From Solanum dulcamara (Eukaryota; Streptophyta; Magnoliopsida; Solanales; Solanaceae), in contig NC_077240.1 in assembly GCF_947179165.1 (NCBI RefSeq), positions 58,042,501 to 58,106,500 on the forward strand: a stretch of DNA of 64,000 nt, in the 5' to 3' direction. The notes beneath the pieces were generated by a model that saw nothing but the letters and a program-made list of their open reading frames with translations, was not told the origin of the DNA and searched no databases. Made by a program: the position numbers and the translations under genes. Within the stretch, counting starts at the first letter, position 1. Every line of letters begins with the position of its first letter. This document shows, one piece after another, positions 23,034-34,320 of the stretch.

Positions 23034-24020
23034 ATTTTTGACTCTAAAGATAGTTTGATTGTTAAAGTAAAAATGGTGGATAAATCTTTTTCTTTAGATG
23101 GGAAGTTTGATAGTGCAAATTTTGCAAGTATGGATCAGTCATGGTTGTGGCACAAAAGATATGGGCATTTTAACTATGCTACTTTAAAGTCTATGTATAA
23201 GAAAGACTTGACTAAAGAGTTACTTGAGATCTCACTGTCTAAAGAAGTTTGTGAGGCATGTTACATGGGTAAGGTACACAGGAAATTATTTCCTAAAATT
23301 TCTACCTGGAGGGCAACTGAAAAACTTGAACTAGTTCATACTGATGTGTGTAGACCTATGCAGACATCATCTTTAGGACAAAATAAATATTTTGTTCTCT
23401 TTATTGATGACTTAACAAGGATGACTTGGGTGTATTTTTTGAGCAACAAGTCCCAAGTATTTTCATTTTTTAAGAAATTTAAAGCTTTTATTGAAAGACA
23501 AAGTGGTTGTAAGCTGAAGTCTTTGAGATCGGACAATGGTGGTGAATACACTTCAAATGAGTTCAATAGGTATTGTGAAGATATGGGGATTGATCACAAG
23601 TTGACAGTAAGTTATTCACCCGAACAAAATGGAGTCTCAGAGAGGAAGAACAGGACTGTTGTTGAAATGGCTAGATGTTTGCTGCTTGAAAAGAAACTAC
23701 TGCAAAGCTTTTGGGCAGAAGCTGTTTATACTTCAGTATATTTGTTAAATAGGTTGCCAACTAAAGTTGTGGATAAAAAAACTCCTATTGAGGCTTGGAG
23801 TGGAACAAAACCATCTTCCAAGCACTTAAAACTCTTTGGTTCGATTTGCTATTCTCATGTTCCTTCAGTCAAAAGAAGCAAACTTGAATCGAAAGGTGAA
23901 TTGGGGATCTTTATTGGTTATTCATCGCAAGCCAAAGGTTATAGAGTTTTCAGCTTGCAAACAAAAAGTATTTCCATTAGAAGAGATATTGTAGTTGATG
24001 AGCATGCTTTTTGGAACTAG
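23034..24020 (+). pseudogene. C1 integrase
   Basis: Continues the C1 frame after G2. The HHCC zinc region reads WHKRYGHFNYATLKSM..CEACYMGK. The catalytic core has HTDVCRPMQ, FVLFIDDLTRMTWVYF, LRSDNGGEYTSNEF and EQNGVSERKNRTVVEMARC, so the D-D-E residues are present. The C-terminal part shows KLFGSICYSHVPSVKRSKL and GIFIGYSSQAKGYRVF. It would insert C1 cDNA into the genome. About 329 codons are open and the TAG at 24,018 is premature for a polyprotein. It is the best-preserved domain of C1. Confidence 0.88.
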
Positions 24021-25145
24021 GATAAGGAGAAAATTGAGAAAGATAATGCAGATTTTCAAAAATTGTGTCCGCTTCCTAAAATCCAATCATTTGGCTATAA
24101 AAATTTGGAAAAAGATGAAGAATCAGATGGGGAATCCTCACTTGATTCGCCCATTTTGAAAACAAAGTCCCTTTCTGAGATATATGAAAGATGTAATGTT
24201 GCAATCTCATAACCAAATAGCTATCAAGAAGCATCAAGACATGAAGTTTGGATTGAACCTATGAAGGAGGATATTGGTATGATAGAGAAGAATGACACTT
24301 GGAAGTTGGTTGATAAACCCAAAGATAGAAATGTAATAAGGGTGAAATAGGTTTATCGAACCAAACGTAATCTAGATGGTTCAGTTTATAAATACAAGGC
24401 AATGCTTGTTGTGAAAGGTTATGCGCAAGCTACAGGTCTGGATTATGGAGATACATTTGCACCAGTTGCACGACATGATACAATAAGGCTTCTATTTTCT
24501 TTGGCAGCTCAATAAAATTGGAAGTTGTATCATTTGGATGTGAAATCAGCATTCTTAAATGGACAGCTACAGGAGGAAATTTATATCGACTAACCAGAAG
24601 GATTTCAAGTTGCAAAAATGGAGGATTAAATCTACAAGCTACATAAGGCATTGTATGGATTAAAGCAAGCTCCTCGAGCCTAGTACAGTAAGATTGATTC
24701 TCAACTTATTTATTGTGGCTTCAAGAGAAGTGAAAATGAAGCCACTTTATATGTGAAGAAGGCTAAAGGAGGAGATGTGATTTTGGTGTCACTCTATGTT
24801 GATGATCTTCTGTTAACAGGAAGCAATGAAGCTATGATAAATCAATTCAAGCAAGAAATAGAGACTAAGTTTGAAATGTCAGATTTGGGTGAAATAAATT
24901 ACTTTCTGGGAATGGAGATTCATCAAGCTACAGATGGAATCTTCATTTCACAGAGAAAATATGCATGGGATATTCTTAAAAGATTCAAGATGGAGAGATG
25001 CAAGCCTGTATCGAACCCACTAGTTCACAATGAAAAGATTTCGAAGTTTGAAGGAGGTGATAGGGCTGATCCTGCAGTTTATAGAAGTCTAATAGGTAGT
25101 TTGTTGTATTTGACAGCAATAAGACTTGATCTCATGTTCGCATAA
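24021..25145 (+). pseudogene. C1 reverse transcriptase
   Basis: Reads KNDTWKLVDKPKDRNVIRVK, then after a stop (24,348) YKAMLVVKGYAQATGLDYGD, LYHLDVKSAFLNGQLQEEIY and LHKALYGLKQAPRA. The catalytic box LYVDDLLLTGSN (YVDD at 24,795-24,806) is intact, followed by FEMSDLGEINYFLGMEIHQ. At least five stops interrupt the domain, so this copy is dead. Confidence 0.88.
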
Positions 25146-25148
25146 AGT

Positions 25149-25757
25149 CTTCTATCGAGATTTATGCATGCTCCGAGTCAAGTTCATTTTGGTGTCGCTA
25201 AGCGAACGTTGAGGTATATCAAGGGAACTGTTCATTTTGGTATTTGGTTTAAAAAGGAAGAGCAAGGAAAATTGATGGGTTATTCAGATAGTGATTGGGT
25301 AGGAAGCATTGATGAAATGAAAAGTACTTCTGGATATGCTTTTACACTAGGTTCAGACATGTTCTCATGGAATTCAAAGAAGCAAGATGTGGTAGCTCAA
25401 TCTTCTATAGAAGTTGAATACATCGCCGCTGCTGGTGCAACTAATCAAGTTCTATGGTTAAGAAGGATTCTATATGATCTGGAGAAAAATGACATTGAAG
25501 CTACTGTCATTAAGGTTGACAACAAGTCAACAATATCTATGGCCAAAAATCCAGTGCAACATGGTCGTAGCAAGCATATAAATGTGAAGTTTCACGCTAT
25601 CAGGCAAGCAGAGAAAGATGGAGAGGTTAAACTTGTTCATTGCAGCTCAGATAAGCAGATTGTAGACATCATGACCAAGGCTCTTCCTAAGGGAAAATTT
25701 GAAGTTCTAAGGGATAAGCTGAGTGTATCCAAGAAAAATCTCAAGGAGGAGTGTTAG
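25149..25757 (+). pseudogene. C1 RNase H
   Basis: The 197-codon frame includes LRYIKGTVHFGIWFK, YSDSDWVGSIDEMKSTSGYA, SSIEVEYIAAAGATNQVLWL, KVDNKSTISMAKNPVQHGRS and KHINVKFHAIRQ, the copia RNase H pattern. The catalytic D-E-D positions are present. It ends just past the start of the 3' LTR. Confidence 0.88.
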
Positions 25758-26015
25758 AAAATGAGATTTTTCTAGATAGTCTTTAGTCTAATAGTTCTCT
25801 TTTGAATATTATGTTTAGTTTGTAAAGGAAAGGTTGCCCTTGTTTTATGGAATATGTTTTGTAAGAAAGTCAATAGTGGTTGGATATGTATGGACTCTAC
25901 TTACTTTTGAAAAGCTTATAGAGTTATATGTGTCTAAGCCTTTTGTAATATTGTATATGAATGAAAGGAAGTTCAGTTGAACTTTATTTTTTCTTATAAG
26001 TTTAAAAATCTAATA
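25752..26015 (+). repeat. C1 3' LTR
   Basis: 264 bp preceded by the purine tract CTCAAGGAGGAG. It ends TA where the 5' copy ends CA. TSD GTAAA follows. Confidence 0.93.
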
Positions 26016-26020
26016 GTAAA

Positions 26021-26121
26021 ATAGTAAAGGAACAAGAAGAAAGAGAGAAGAGATGAGAAGAGAAATACAAAAGAAAAATATAGAAGAGAAACCGAAATAC
26101 AACGCAACAACAACCTATCCC
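26021..26121 (-). repeat. G1 3' LTR, inner piece (truncated)
   Basis: Matches about 39,305-39,403. Homology to the complete LTR stops at CAACCTATCC-AACTA; the remaining roughly 200 bp of LTR, the PPT and the pol end are missing. Confidence 0.8.
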
Positions 26122-26167
26122 AACTAAACATAATATTCAAAAGAGAACCAGTACATTATCCCAACAG
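26122..26167. other. Filler sequence at a deletion junction
   Basis: Positions 26,122-26,148 are an exact 27-bp reverse complement of 25,794-25,820 in the C1 LTR. They link truncated G1 LTR to truncated G1 integrase through an AACTA microhomology. Confidence 0.65.
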
Positions 26168-26890
26168 GTGCACAGTGTTTTGACGATATGGCTTAAGTTT
26201 GACAAACAACCAGTCCCCCATAGTGAACTCAAGCTCAGAATGATGTTTATCAGCAAACTTCTTCATGCAAGCCTATGCCTTGTTCAAATTGAGCTTTAAT
26301 AGAACAAAAAATTCATCTTTATCCAGAAAATCATTTTCCACCAGCTCGCTAGGACTGCTACCCCTGATATAGTGAGTTTTCATAGGAGGTTCTCTCCCGT
26401 AAAGAGCCTGAAAGGGAGTCATACCTGCCGAAGTTTGGAGCGAGGCATTGTACCAATACTCGACCCTGGGAAATATGGAAACCCAATGGTGTGGAGAATC
26501 AGCGACATAGCAACGAAGATATTGTTCACGCATTTAATAAGGGCCTCAGACTGCCCATTAGATTGTGGATGGTAGGCAGTAATCATTGACAAAGAAGTGC
26601 CCTGCAAACAATTGATTTCCTGCCAGAAGGTGTGCAAGAACCGAGGATCATGATCAGTGACTATGGTTCTTGGGTGTCCATGAAGATGAATAATTCCCAC
26701 CACAGTTTTCAGCAACAAATTCTGTCGAAAAAGTGAACGGTAAGGGAATGAAGTGACCATACTTCGTTAAACAATCAACCACTGTCATGATAGTAGATTT
26801 TCCCTTTGAGCTAGGTAAACACATGATGAAATCCATTGCAATGTCTTCAAATACCAAATCAGGGATTGGCAAGGGCTGCAACAATCCAGT
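26168..26890 (-). pseudogene. G1 integrase (C-terminus deleted)
   Basis: Minus-strand pieces in shifting frames: VFEDIAMDFIMCLPSSKGKS with TVVDCLTKYGHFIPLP (first Asp region), HPRTIVTDHDPRFLHTFWQE (second Asp) and SLSMITAYHPQSNGQSEALI (Glu). They continue with RVEYWYNASLQTSAGMTPFQ, ALYGREPP and KFADKHHSELEFTMGDWL. The protein breaks off at KPYRQNTVH, where the junction filler begins, so the C-terminal fold is lost. This is a typical gypsy integrase and is non-functional. Confidence 0.85.
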
Positions 26891-27159
26891 CGGGTGGTGG
26901 TGAATTTCTTTTATTTCTTGACATGTTTGACTGAAAACAACAAAATTATGGATATCATGCCTCTTTTGCTGCTAGTAAAAATTTGAGGCTGATCTGCGAT
27001 ATGCACGAGCCACCCCCGCATGACCCCCAATTGCAGTGTCATGAAACTCATGTAACAAGTGATAACAGAGGGGGTAATCAAAGGGAATGACCAATCGTCC
27101 CCTAAAAACTAAGAGGCCATCAAGAAATACATAGCCCAAGTAGGTGGCAGATTGATCGT

Positions 27160-27708
27160 CTAATTGCTTCTGGATATCAAGCAGTTCGGGGTGTGATTGA
27201 TTGAGAGATTTAAGTTCCTTCTCAAGCTCAAAACTTCGAAAAGAAATAGCCAGTAAGAAATTATCAGAAGGACGAGAAAGGGCGTCAGCAACTTGATTAA
27301 ATTTCCTTGGGCGATAGATAATTTAAAGTCGTACCCCACCAACTTGCTAAGCCACTTCTGTTGTTCTGGCATTTATATAGTTTGATTAGTCAGGTTTCAG
27401 AGTGATTATTTATAAGTGGATATGGTGAACCTGCGTCCCAATAAGTATTGTCACCATTTACACACAGCTTGAGTAATGGCAAACATCTCTCTGCGATACG
27501 TGGGTGCTCCCTGCATGCGCGTGCTCAAATTCTGGCTAAAATAAGCTATTAGGTGCCCCTTTTGAGACAAGACATCCCTTATACCTCGCCCAGATGCATC
27601 GGTTTCTAGTTGAAACTCTTGGGAAAAATCTGGCAGTACTAGTAGAAGGGTTGTGCTAAGTTTAGCCTTTAAAGTCTCAAAGGCAGCCTGGGTAGAAGTA
27701 TTCCACAT
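27160..27708 (-). pseudogene. G1 RNase H
   Basis: Reads AFETLKAKLSTTLLLVLPDF, FQLETDASGRGIRDVLSQKG, LIAYFSQNLSTRMQGAPTYR and REMFAITQAV, then after a break QQKWLSKLVGYDFKLSIAQG. This is the gypsy RNase H with DASGxGIGxVL changed to DASGRGIRDVL. Stops and frame changes interrupt it. Confidence 0.82.
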
Positions 27709-27779
27709 AAATGGTTCCTTGCGCAGAAAATCAATGAGGGGTTCTTCTATAGAAGCATAATGATGAATGAAGTGGTGGT

Positions 27780-28980
27780 AATAGCCAGAAAGACCTAGGA
27801 AACTACGTACTTCCTTAACATTCTTGGGCGGAGGCCACTATTGGATAGTTATGATTTTGCTTGAATCCACACTTAGGCCCTGCTGAGATATCACACATCC
27901 CAAGTACTCTACTAAAGGCTGACCAAATAAACATTGCCCCTCTTGGCCACCAATTGATGTTGTCGAAGTAATTCAAGCACTGATCGTAAGTGGATAAGGT
28001 GATCCTTCTAGTTGGGGCTATAGATCAAAACATCATAAAAAATTACCAACACAAACCGTCGGATATAAGGTCTGAATATCTCATTCATGGTGGCCTGGAA
28101 TGTAGATAGAGTGTTGGATAACCTAAATGGCATCACTAAAAATTTGTAGTGCCCATCATTAGGGGCGGAACCACCTTATGGTCAAGGGTTTCATCTGATC
28201 TCCCTTTGGCAGAAAATTATACAATTTATACATGGTTAAAATAATAATTTTACGTATAGATAGTAGATATATTCCCTTCGATTAGCTTGTGTGTCTATTT
28301 CCTCAATATTGAACCCCCTTAGTGAAAATCTTGGCTCCGCCACTGCCCATCATGTGTTCGAAATGTTATTTTGGCTACATCTTAAGTTCTGACACTTATC
28401 TAATGGTATCCAGATAGTAAGTCAAGGTTTGAAAAATAAATTGCACCGTTCAACTCATCGAATAGCTCATCAGTGGTAGGAATAGGAAACCTATCCCTCA
28501 CAGTAATAGCATTGAGAGCCCTATAATCCATACAAAATCTCCACGTACCATCTTTTTTTCGAACTAACAATACTGGAGAAGAGAATGGTCTCTTGCTACG
28601 CCTGATAACCCCATCCCTAAGCATCACTGCAACCAACTGTTCCATAACTTGTTTTTGGAAGCAAGGATTTAGCAATATGGCTTGACATTAACTGGTTTAG
28701 TCCTAGATTTAAGTGAATCACATGGTCTTGTCACCGTGATGGTGGCAATCCTTGTGATTTAAAGAAAACATTGGAAAACTCATCTAAAATAGGGACCAAG
28801 TCTGGATTAGTGACTTTCTCAGTCGAGACTTCATTTTGCACCACTTGTAAGCAATAATATGAAGAAACTACATCAGATGTGATGTACCTACGAAGGTTGT
28901 GCATTTGGATTGGTGTTGCAGTTTTTGGAATATCCCCTTTCCAACATATAGTTTTCCCTTCTGAAATGAATTGAAACAAA
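27780..28980 (-). pseudogene. G1 reverse transcriptase, interrupted by a small TIR element
   Basis: The minus strand gives [40 protein letters not shown] and [20 protein letters not shown]. Beyond the insertion at 28,160-28,344 come [19 protein letters not shown] and [10 protein letters not shown]. The catalytic FFDD has become FYDV, losing one Asp. The upstream part (28,731-28,979) includes VPILDEFSNVFFKSQGLPPS, the usual lead-in to the gypsy RT. It is non-functional. Confidence 0.87.
28160..28344. mobile_element. 185-bp TIR element (MITE-like) with 9-bp TSD
   Basis: Terminal inverted repeats AGGGGCGGAACCA and, reversed, AGTGGCGGAGCCA differ at two sites. The target GCCCATCAT is duplicated at 28,151-28,159 and 28,345-28,353. 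A 9-bp duplication fits Mutator-like elements. The interior is AT-rich and non-coding. Similar GGGCGGAGC..GCTCCGCC repeats are common in Solanaceae (recalled). Confidence 0.8.
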
Positions 28981-29149
28981 CACTAAGCATAATCTTGCAT
29001 CACCCTTCCTAGAGTAGAGAGCCATGCAGCCCCAAGAATAATGCACGCAGCCCCAAGAACTATGTATGCACCATGCATAGGACGCAAATATAAATCAAGT
29101 GTGAAAGCATATCCTTGAACCATTAGAGTAACCTATCATACAACTTCAC

Positions 29150-29460
29150 AACAGAGTCATTGACTTCTACCGACAATCACTGAGAAATTGAGAGTGAAGT
29201 CCACTGGAAGCTGAAAAACGTTGGCTACTTGTGTCTGTACAAAATTATGATTACTTACTCCGTCCAACAATATTTGGACCAGAGATCCATTTATGTGCCC
29301 GAGAAATATTAATGTCGATGATGAATGACCACCCGCTAAGGTATGATAGGAAATAAAAGACTGCTCTTGGACCTTTAGAACTTGTAGCTCTTCGGCTAAT
29401 AGGTCAACAGAGATAAATGGCTCTGGTAAGTCGGGTTGATTATCCAAGCCGTTAGTTAGA
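29150..29460 (-). pseudogene. G1 protease
   Basis: Contains FLGHINGSLVQILLDGVSNH and NFVQTQVANVFQLPVDFT. The gypsy active-site motif D-S/G-G-x-S/T-H-N-F appears as DGVSNHNF, with the middle Gly replaced. It lies directly behind the gag zinc-knuckle region and the frame is interrupted on both sides. Confidence 0.8.
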
Positions 29461-29713
29461 ATACGTAGCTAAGGTGGAGACTTACACTTGTGTCTTGCAA
29501 TGTATTTTTCCTCACAATATCTCCGACTAAGGAAGATGTTTGAGTGGTAGGCGGTTCAAAGTGGAAGTTGCCATCCTTCTTAGAACGAACAAGGTTGAGG
29601 AATGCTGATTAGGGCTAGGGAAAAGAGTCGCCCCTCTGTTACCAAAAGTTCTTCGATTTTGGCCTTTTTATGCCTAGATCCGACGCTCATGTATATGTAC
29701 CCATTTATGTGTG
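29461..29713 (-). pseudogene. G1 gag, C-terminal piece
   Basis: Minus-strand segments HERRI, KGQNRRTFGNRGATL and EEKYIARHKCKSPP show the end of gag with the remains of the CX2CX4HX4C knuckle. It joins the N-terminal gag at 38,580 across C2; the TSD GTGTG marks the join. Confidence 0.7.
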
Positions 29714-30137
29714 GGTTAGCAGAAATGTGAAAATATAAAGAACAAGGAAGAACAACAATATTTAACATAGTTCAGATCAGAATGATCCTACATCTAGTAG
29801 AGAACAATTGTCTTTATATTAACAAAGAAAGGAGAGAGATCTCAAATACAACTAAGAGAATTGCTATATCAATTCTCTACTCTTCTAATGTATTTTGCGA
29901 GTGCCTTAGAATATTAGAAGACAAGAGAGAAATATTTTTGAGGTGTGTTTCAAATGAATCAAGAGCTACCTATTTATAGGAATAAATTCTTGCTATTGAT
30001 GTCATCCATGATATCACATTTTTTCAAGATGTTAAAGTTTACCAAACTTTCACCTACCAAGTTTACCAAACTTTCACCTAACTTTCACCTACCAAGTTTC
30101 TACATTAAGACTATCTAAAATCTTGTCAATTTTAACA
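29714..30137 (-). repeat. C2 3' LTR
   Basis: 424 bp, with start GG where TG is expected and end TTTTAACA. It contains a local repeat of TTTACCAAACTTTCACCTA. A pyrimidine run (AATCTCCCCCCTA, 30,138-30,150) follows, which is the PPT on the minus strand. Confidence 0.9.
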
Positions 30138-30499
30138 AATCTCCCCCCTAGCAAAATTCTCCATTTTCAACTTTCTTTCAGCCACTTTTGATTGTGTCTT
30201 CAACGTCTATTCTTTCAATCTCCACCATGGTTTGCATTTCGAGCATGCGTATGAACAACTCCGGCCAAAACTTCTAAGCTTACTAGGCAATTCTGTTGTA
30301 AGAAACAAGAAGAATCAAATCTTTATTGAACATGCTAGCTCCACCTAGCAGTTGTTCTCCCAGAGTTTGCATAAGTTGATACATACTCCCGCCAAGTCCT
30401 TGTAGTGTGCAAACTTGGCAAGCGGGACTATCTTGGTCAGCATGTCTGCAACGTTATCGTCTGTAATAACCTTTTCGACCTTGATAGTTCCCTCTTCAA

Positions 30500-31080
30500 G
30501 GACATCTCAAATGAAATGAAATCTAACATTAATATGTTTGGTGCGCTCATGAAATTTTTGATTTTTAATCAAATGAATAGCACTTTGACTATCACATCTT
30601 AGAGTTGATTCCAACTGAACCAAACTCAATTCTGCAACCAAACCTTTCAACCAGATAGCTTCTTTCACTGCCTCTGTTGCTGCCATATATTCTACCTCTG
30701 TTGTTGACAAAGCAACAGTCGATTGTAAAGTTAATTTCCAACTAACGGCACTGCCAACGAGAGTAAAGATGTATCCAGTTGTGGACCTTTTCTATCAAGA
30801 TTCCCTGCATAGTCAGAATCCACATAACCAAGAACTGAATTACCTTAACTTTTTTGAAAGGTTAGGCCAACATCATAAGCTCCTTTGAGATATCTCAATA
30901 TCCACTCAATAACTTCCCAATGCCTTTTTCCTGAATTGGCCATGTATCTACTAACCACACTTACAGATTGAGCAATATCTAGACGTATGCACACCATGGC
31001 ATAAATAATACTACCAACTGCGCTAGCATAAGTAACTTTTGACATATGCTCCACCTCATCCCTAGAATGAGGCATTTGTA
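30500..31080 (-). pseudogene. C2 RNase H
   Basis: Segments VTYASAVGSIIYAMVCIRLD, VVSRYMANSGKRHWEVIEWI, LRYLKGAYDVGLTF and, after breaks, STTEVEYMAATEAVKEAIWL, LRCDSQSAIHLIKNQKFHER and TKHINVRFHFI. This is the copia RNase H of the Tork-like type, split into at least two frames. Confidence 0.86.
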
Positions 31081-31084
31081 ACTC

Positions 31085-31800
31085 TTAAAGATTAAAATGA
31101 GAAGCTAACGATATACTTACAGGCTTTCTCATCTACATATTAAATCTCTCAAGAACCATTTTGATGTACCTTTTTTGAGAAAAATGAAAAACAACATCTT
31201 CTCTTGAAATCTCCATTCTAAGAATTTTCTTTGCAGCTCCCAAATGATTCATGTCAAATTCCTTGCTCAACAGTTTCTTCAAAATATTTATCTTTGTGAT
31301 GTTGTTAGCAGCTATAAGCATATTATCAATATACAACAGTAGATAAATCATAGACTTACTAGACATTTTCTTATGATACACACAGCTATCAAATGCACTC
31401 CTCGAGAATCCATGTGTAGTCATGAATGCATCAAACCTTTTGTACCACTGTCTAGAAGATTATTTCAAACCATACAAAGACTTCTTCATTTGGCTGTTCC
31501 ATATAGCTTGTCTCTTCTAGATCACTGTGTAAGAAAGCAGTTTTGACATCAAACTGTTGAAGCTCCAAATCAAATTGTTCAACCAATGCTAGTAGCACGC
31601 GAATTGAGCTATATTTCACGACTAGAGAGAAGATCTCATTATAGTCAATTCCCTCCTTATTACTAAAACCCTTTGCAACCAATATCTTCTTGAACCTGGC
31701 ATCTTCCACTTCTGGAATACCTTCTTTCTCATCTTTCACTTCTGGAATACCTTTTTTCTTTCTATAGATCCATTTGCATCCAACTGTCTTCTTCCCCTTT
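31085..31800 (-). pseudogene. C2 reverse transcriptase
   Basis: Reads [51 protein letters not shown] and then, in a second frame, AFDSCVYHKKMSSKSMIYLL and LYIDNMLIAANNITKINILK, EFDMNHLGAAKKILRMEI. The catalytic YVDDM is YIDNM, so the second Asp is Asn and polymerase activity is lost. Confidence 0.87.
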
Positions 31801-31868
31801 GGCCTTTCGACGAAGAACCATGTCTCATTTTTGTGAAAAGACTACATCTCTTCCATCATGGCTAACCT

Positions 31869-32880
31869 TCATTGTGCAGCATATTTGCAAGAAGTTGCTT
31901 CAATATACGAAGAGGGCTTGAAGTCTTTAATCTCTTCTTCTGCAACTACAAATGCGTATACAATCATATTTGCTTGGTCTATAAGATGTTCTGGTTTCCA
32001 TATTTGCCTTTTGTCCCCTTTTTTTGTAATTGTGTATGGTTTATTGACAGTATGTTCTTCAAGATCTGCATCTTTTGACTCATTAACTTGAGTATCTTGA
32101 TCTTTTTCCTTGGTATGCTCCACCGGTAGCTCCATCTGCTCGTTGTTCTTATTTCTTGATAACTCCACAGAAACTTTACGAGGATCAAGTATAGAGGATT
32201 TATCAAAGGTAACATCTCTACTAACTAAAAAATTAAGTAAAGATAAACACCAAAGTTTGTACCCTTTAACTCCATCTACATACCCTACGAATATAGCCTT
32301 TTTAGCCCTTGGTTCTAGCTTTCCTTCATTAACATGATAATAAGTCGGACACCCAAATATTCGCAGGTATGAATAGTTAGAGGGTTCACCTGACCATACC
32401 TCATTTAGACTCTTAAAGTCAATCATTGATGTTGGAGATCGATTGACATTATGAGAAGTAGTATGAACTGCTTCAGCCCAAAACACTTTGGACATTTTGG
32501 CTTGTAAGAGCATACAACAAGCCTTCTTAAGAAGAGTTCTGTTCATTTTCTCAGCAATTCCATTGTGTTATGGTGTGTGCCTGACCGTCTTATGTCTTGT
32601 GATCCCAAGAACCTTGCAGAAATTATTAAACTCTTCACTACAAAACTCCAAGTCATTATCTGTGCGAAGATACTTGATTTTTCTCTCTATTTGATTCTCA
32701 ACCAAAATCTTTAATTTTTTAAATGCTTCAAAAACAACACTTTTTGCCTTTAAAAAATGCACCCAAACCTTTCGTGAAAAATTGTTAATGAATGCGAGAA
32801 AATACCTCTTTTCTCCCTTCGATGGAAGTGAGAGGGCCCCCATAAATCTGAATGGATATATTCTAGAACTCCTCCCGTCT
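31869..32880 (-). pseudogene. C2 integrase
   Basis: Core segments GEKRYFLAFINNFSRKVWVH, IKYLRTDNDLEFCSEEFNNF and GITRHKTVRHTP, then MNRTLLKKACCMLLQAKMSK and VFWAEAVHTTSHNVNRSPTS, LRIFGCPTYYHVNEGKLEPR and AIFVGYVDGVKGYKLW. The usual DD of FIDDFSR is NN, so a catalytic Asp is missing. A frame break falls near 32,560. Confidence 0.87.
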
Positions 32881-33545
32881 TATGCTTGCCAGTGCTAAAA
32901 CTGACCTTCTTCTACTTTCCTATGATGCAATTCTCACAAAATTCAAGTATGGTGATCTTCTCACTGTTCAAAAGGGTGTGTTTGCTCAACATCTCCAGTC
33001 CTCGTGCGCTCATATGGCCTAGTCTCATGTTCCATAATCTTGCCTTGTCATCATCAGATAACTACTGCACTATAGATGCATTAATGAGCCAACAATGGTG
33101 CTTCCTGCTAGTGTGTAGAGGCCATCCTCTAGCTTGGCCTTCAACACGACTAAAGAACCTTTAGCAACCTTCATTGTACCTCTCTCGCTCATATACTTGT
33201 AGCCTTGATTATCTAAAGTACCTAATGGTATTAAATTCTTCTTTAGATCAGGAACATGATGGACTTCTGTAATAGTCCTCATGTTTCCATCATGGTAGCG
33301 AACCTAAATTGAACTAATGTCAACTATTTTACAAGATGCATTATTGCCCATTACTACAGTTCCTCCACTTTTCTTATAGCTGCTGAACCAATCTCTTCAG
33401 AATGTCATATGTAGAGTACAACCAGAGTCTAACACCCATTTGTTGTCATAGACTCCACTATTGCATAATGTTGTTAGTACATATTCATCATCATAATTAT
33501 GTACCTGCTCAATAATGGATGCACTCGGCTTTTATTTGGACTTTG
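32881..33545 (-). pseudogene. C2 protease and integrase zinc region
   Basis: The protease site WVLDSGCTLHMT (about 33,420-33,455) has DSG intact. TEVHHVPDLKKNLIPLGTLD follows on the minus strand. The pre-integrase zinc region contains MRLGHMSARGLEML and FCENCIIGK. Several stops interrupt the reading. Confidence 0.82.
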
Positions 33546-34085
33546 ACATATGACAATCTCGTTCAAAGTGTACCTTCTTGTGACAGCCCCAACACTTCGC
33601 ATTCTTCTTATTTACAAGAGATTTTGATCTGTGCTTTGCTTTGCTCCTTCCCTGTTGGCTAGTATGACCTCTTATAAAGAGTCCACTAGTTTCATCATCT
33701 TTTTCTCCTTCAAAATGCCTTCACACATCACAAGAGTTAAGTGTTTGCCGCACTTGCTCCAGAGTAATAGGCGCCTTGCTATATATCATTGAAATCTCAA
33801 TATTACGATATTTTGAAGTCAATGAAAATAGCAAAGCACATACAAGCGTCTTCTCATCCTTCTTAATTCCGCAATATGTAAATCCATCACAAGTTTATTG
33901 AATGCATCTAGATGGTCTTGCAACAAAGTACATGACTCCATCTTAAATGAAGACGCCATTGTAACAACATCCTTGTTGTAACCGACTACAAAGTATTTGA
34001 AAATACAAAAAACCAAAGTAATTCTTTTCTAATGTGGAAGTGCAGACTGTGCTGCAACCATGGAACATACTCAAACAATAATCTT
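33546..34085 (-). pseudogene. C2 gag remnant with zinc knuckle
   Basis: The minus strand gives MESCTLLQDHLDAFNKLVMD (UBN2 capsid region). Nearer the protease is the knuckle CWGCHKKVHFERDC with CX2CX4HX4C intact (about 33,550-33,595). The N-terminal gag is poorly preserved. Confidence 0.75.
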
Positions 34086-34098
34086 GGCTCTGATACCA
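34086..34098 (-). other. C2 primer-binding site
   Basis: The minus strand reads TGGTATCAGAGCC, a perfect initiator-Met tRNA complement, two bases from the LTR. Confidence 0.9.
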
Positions 34099-34100
34099 AT

Positions 34101-34320
34101 TGTTAGCGGAAATGTGAAAATATAAAAAACAAGGAAGAACAATAATATTTAATGTGGTTCGGATCAAAATGATCCTACGTCCACCAAAGAACAATTGTCT
34201 TTATATTAACAAACAAAGGGGAGAGATCCCAAATACAACTATCAATTCTCTACTCTTCTAATGTATTTTGCAAATGTTTTAGAATATGAGAAGACAAGAG
34301 AGAAATGTTTTTGACGTGTT
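34101..34320 (-). repeat. C2 5' LTR, first piece
   Basis: Matches 29,714 onward up to GACGTGTTT, where L1 begins. Confidence 0.88.

Larger units (their letters stand above)
13771..26015 (+). mobile_element. C1: copia retrotransposon inside the G1 LTR
   Basis: A plus-strand Ty1/copia element with 264-bp LTRs at 13,771-14,034 and 25,752-26,015 that differ at about 9 sites by eye (near 97% identity). TSD is GTAAA. The PBS lies at 14,036 and a purine tract just before the 3' LTR. Order: gag, protease, (G2 insertion), integrase, RT, RNase H. Without G2 it is about 4.6 kb, normal for copia. Stops in gag and RT make it non-functional. Confidence 0.93.
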
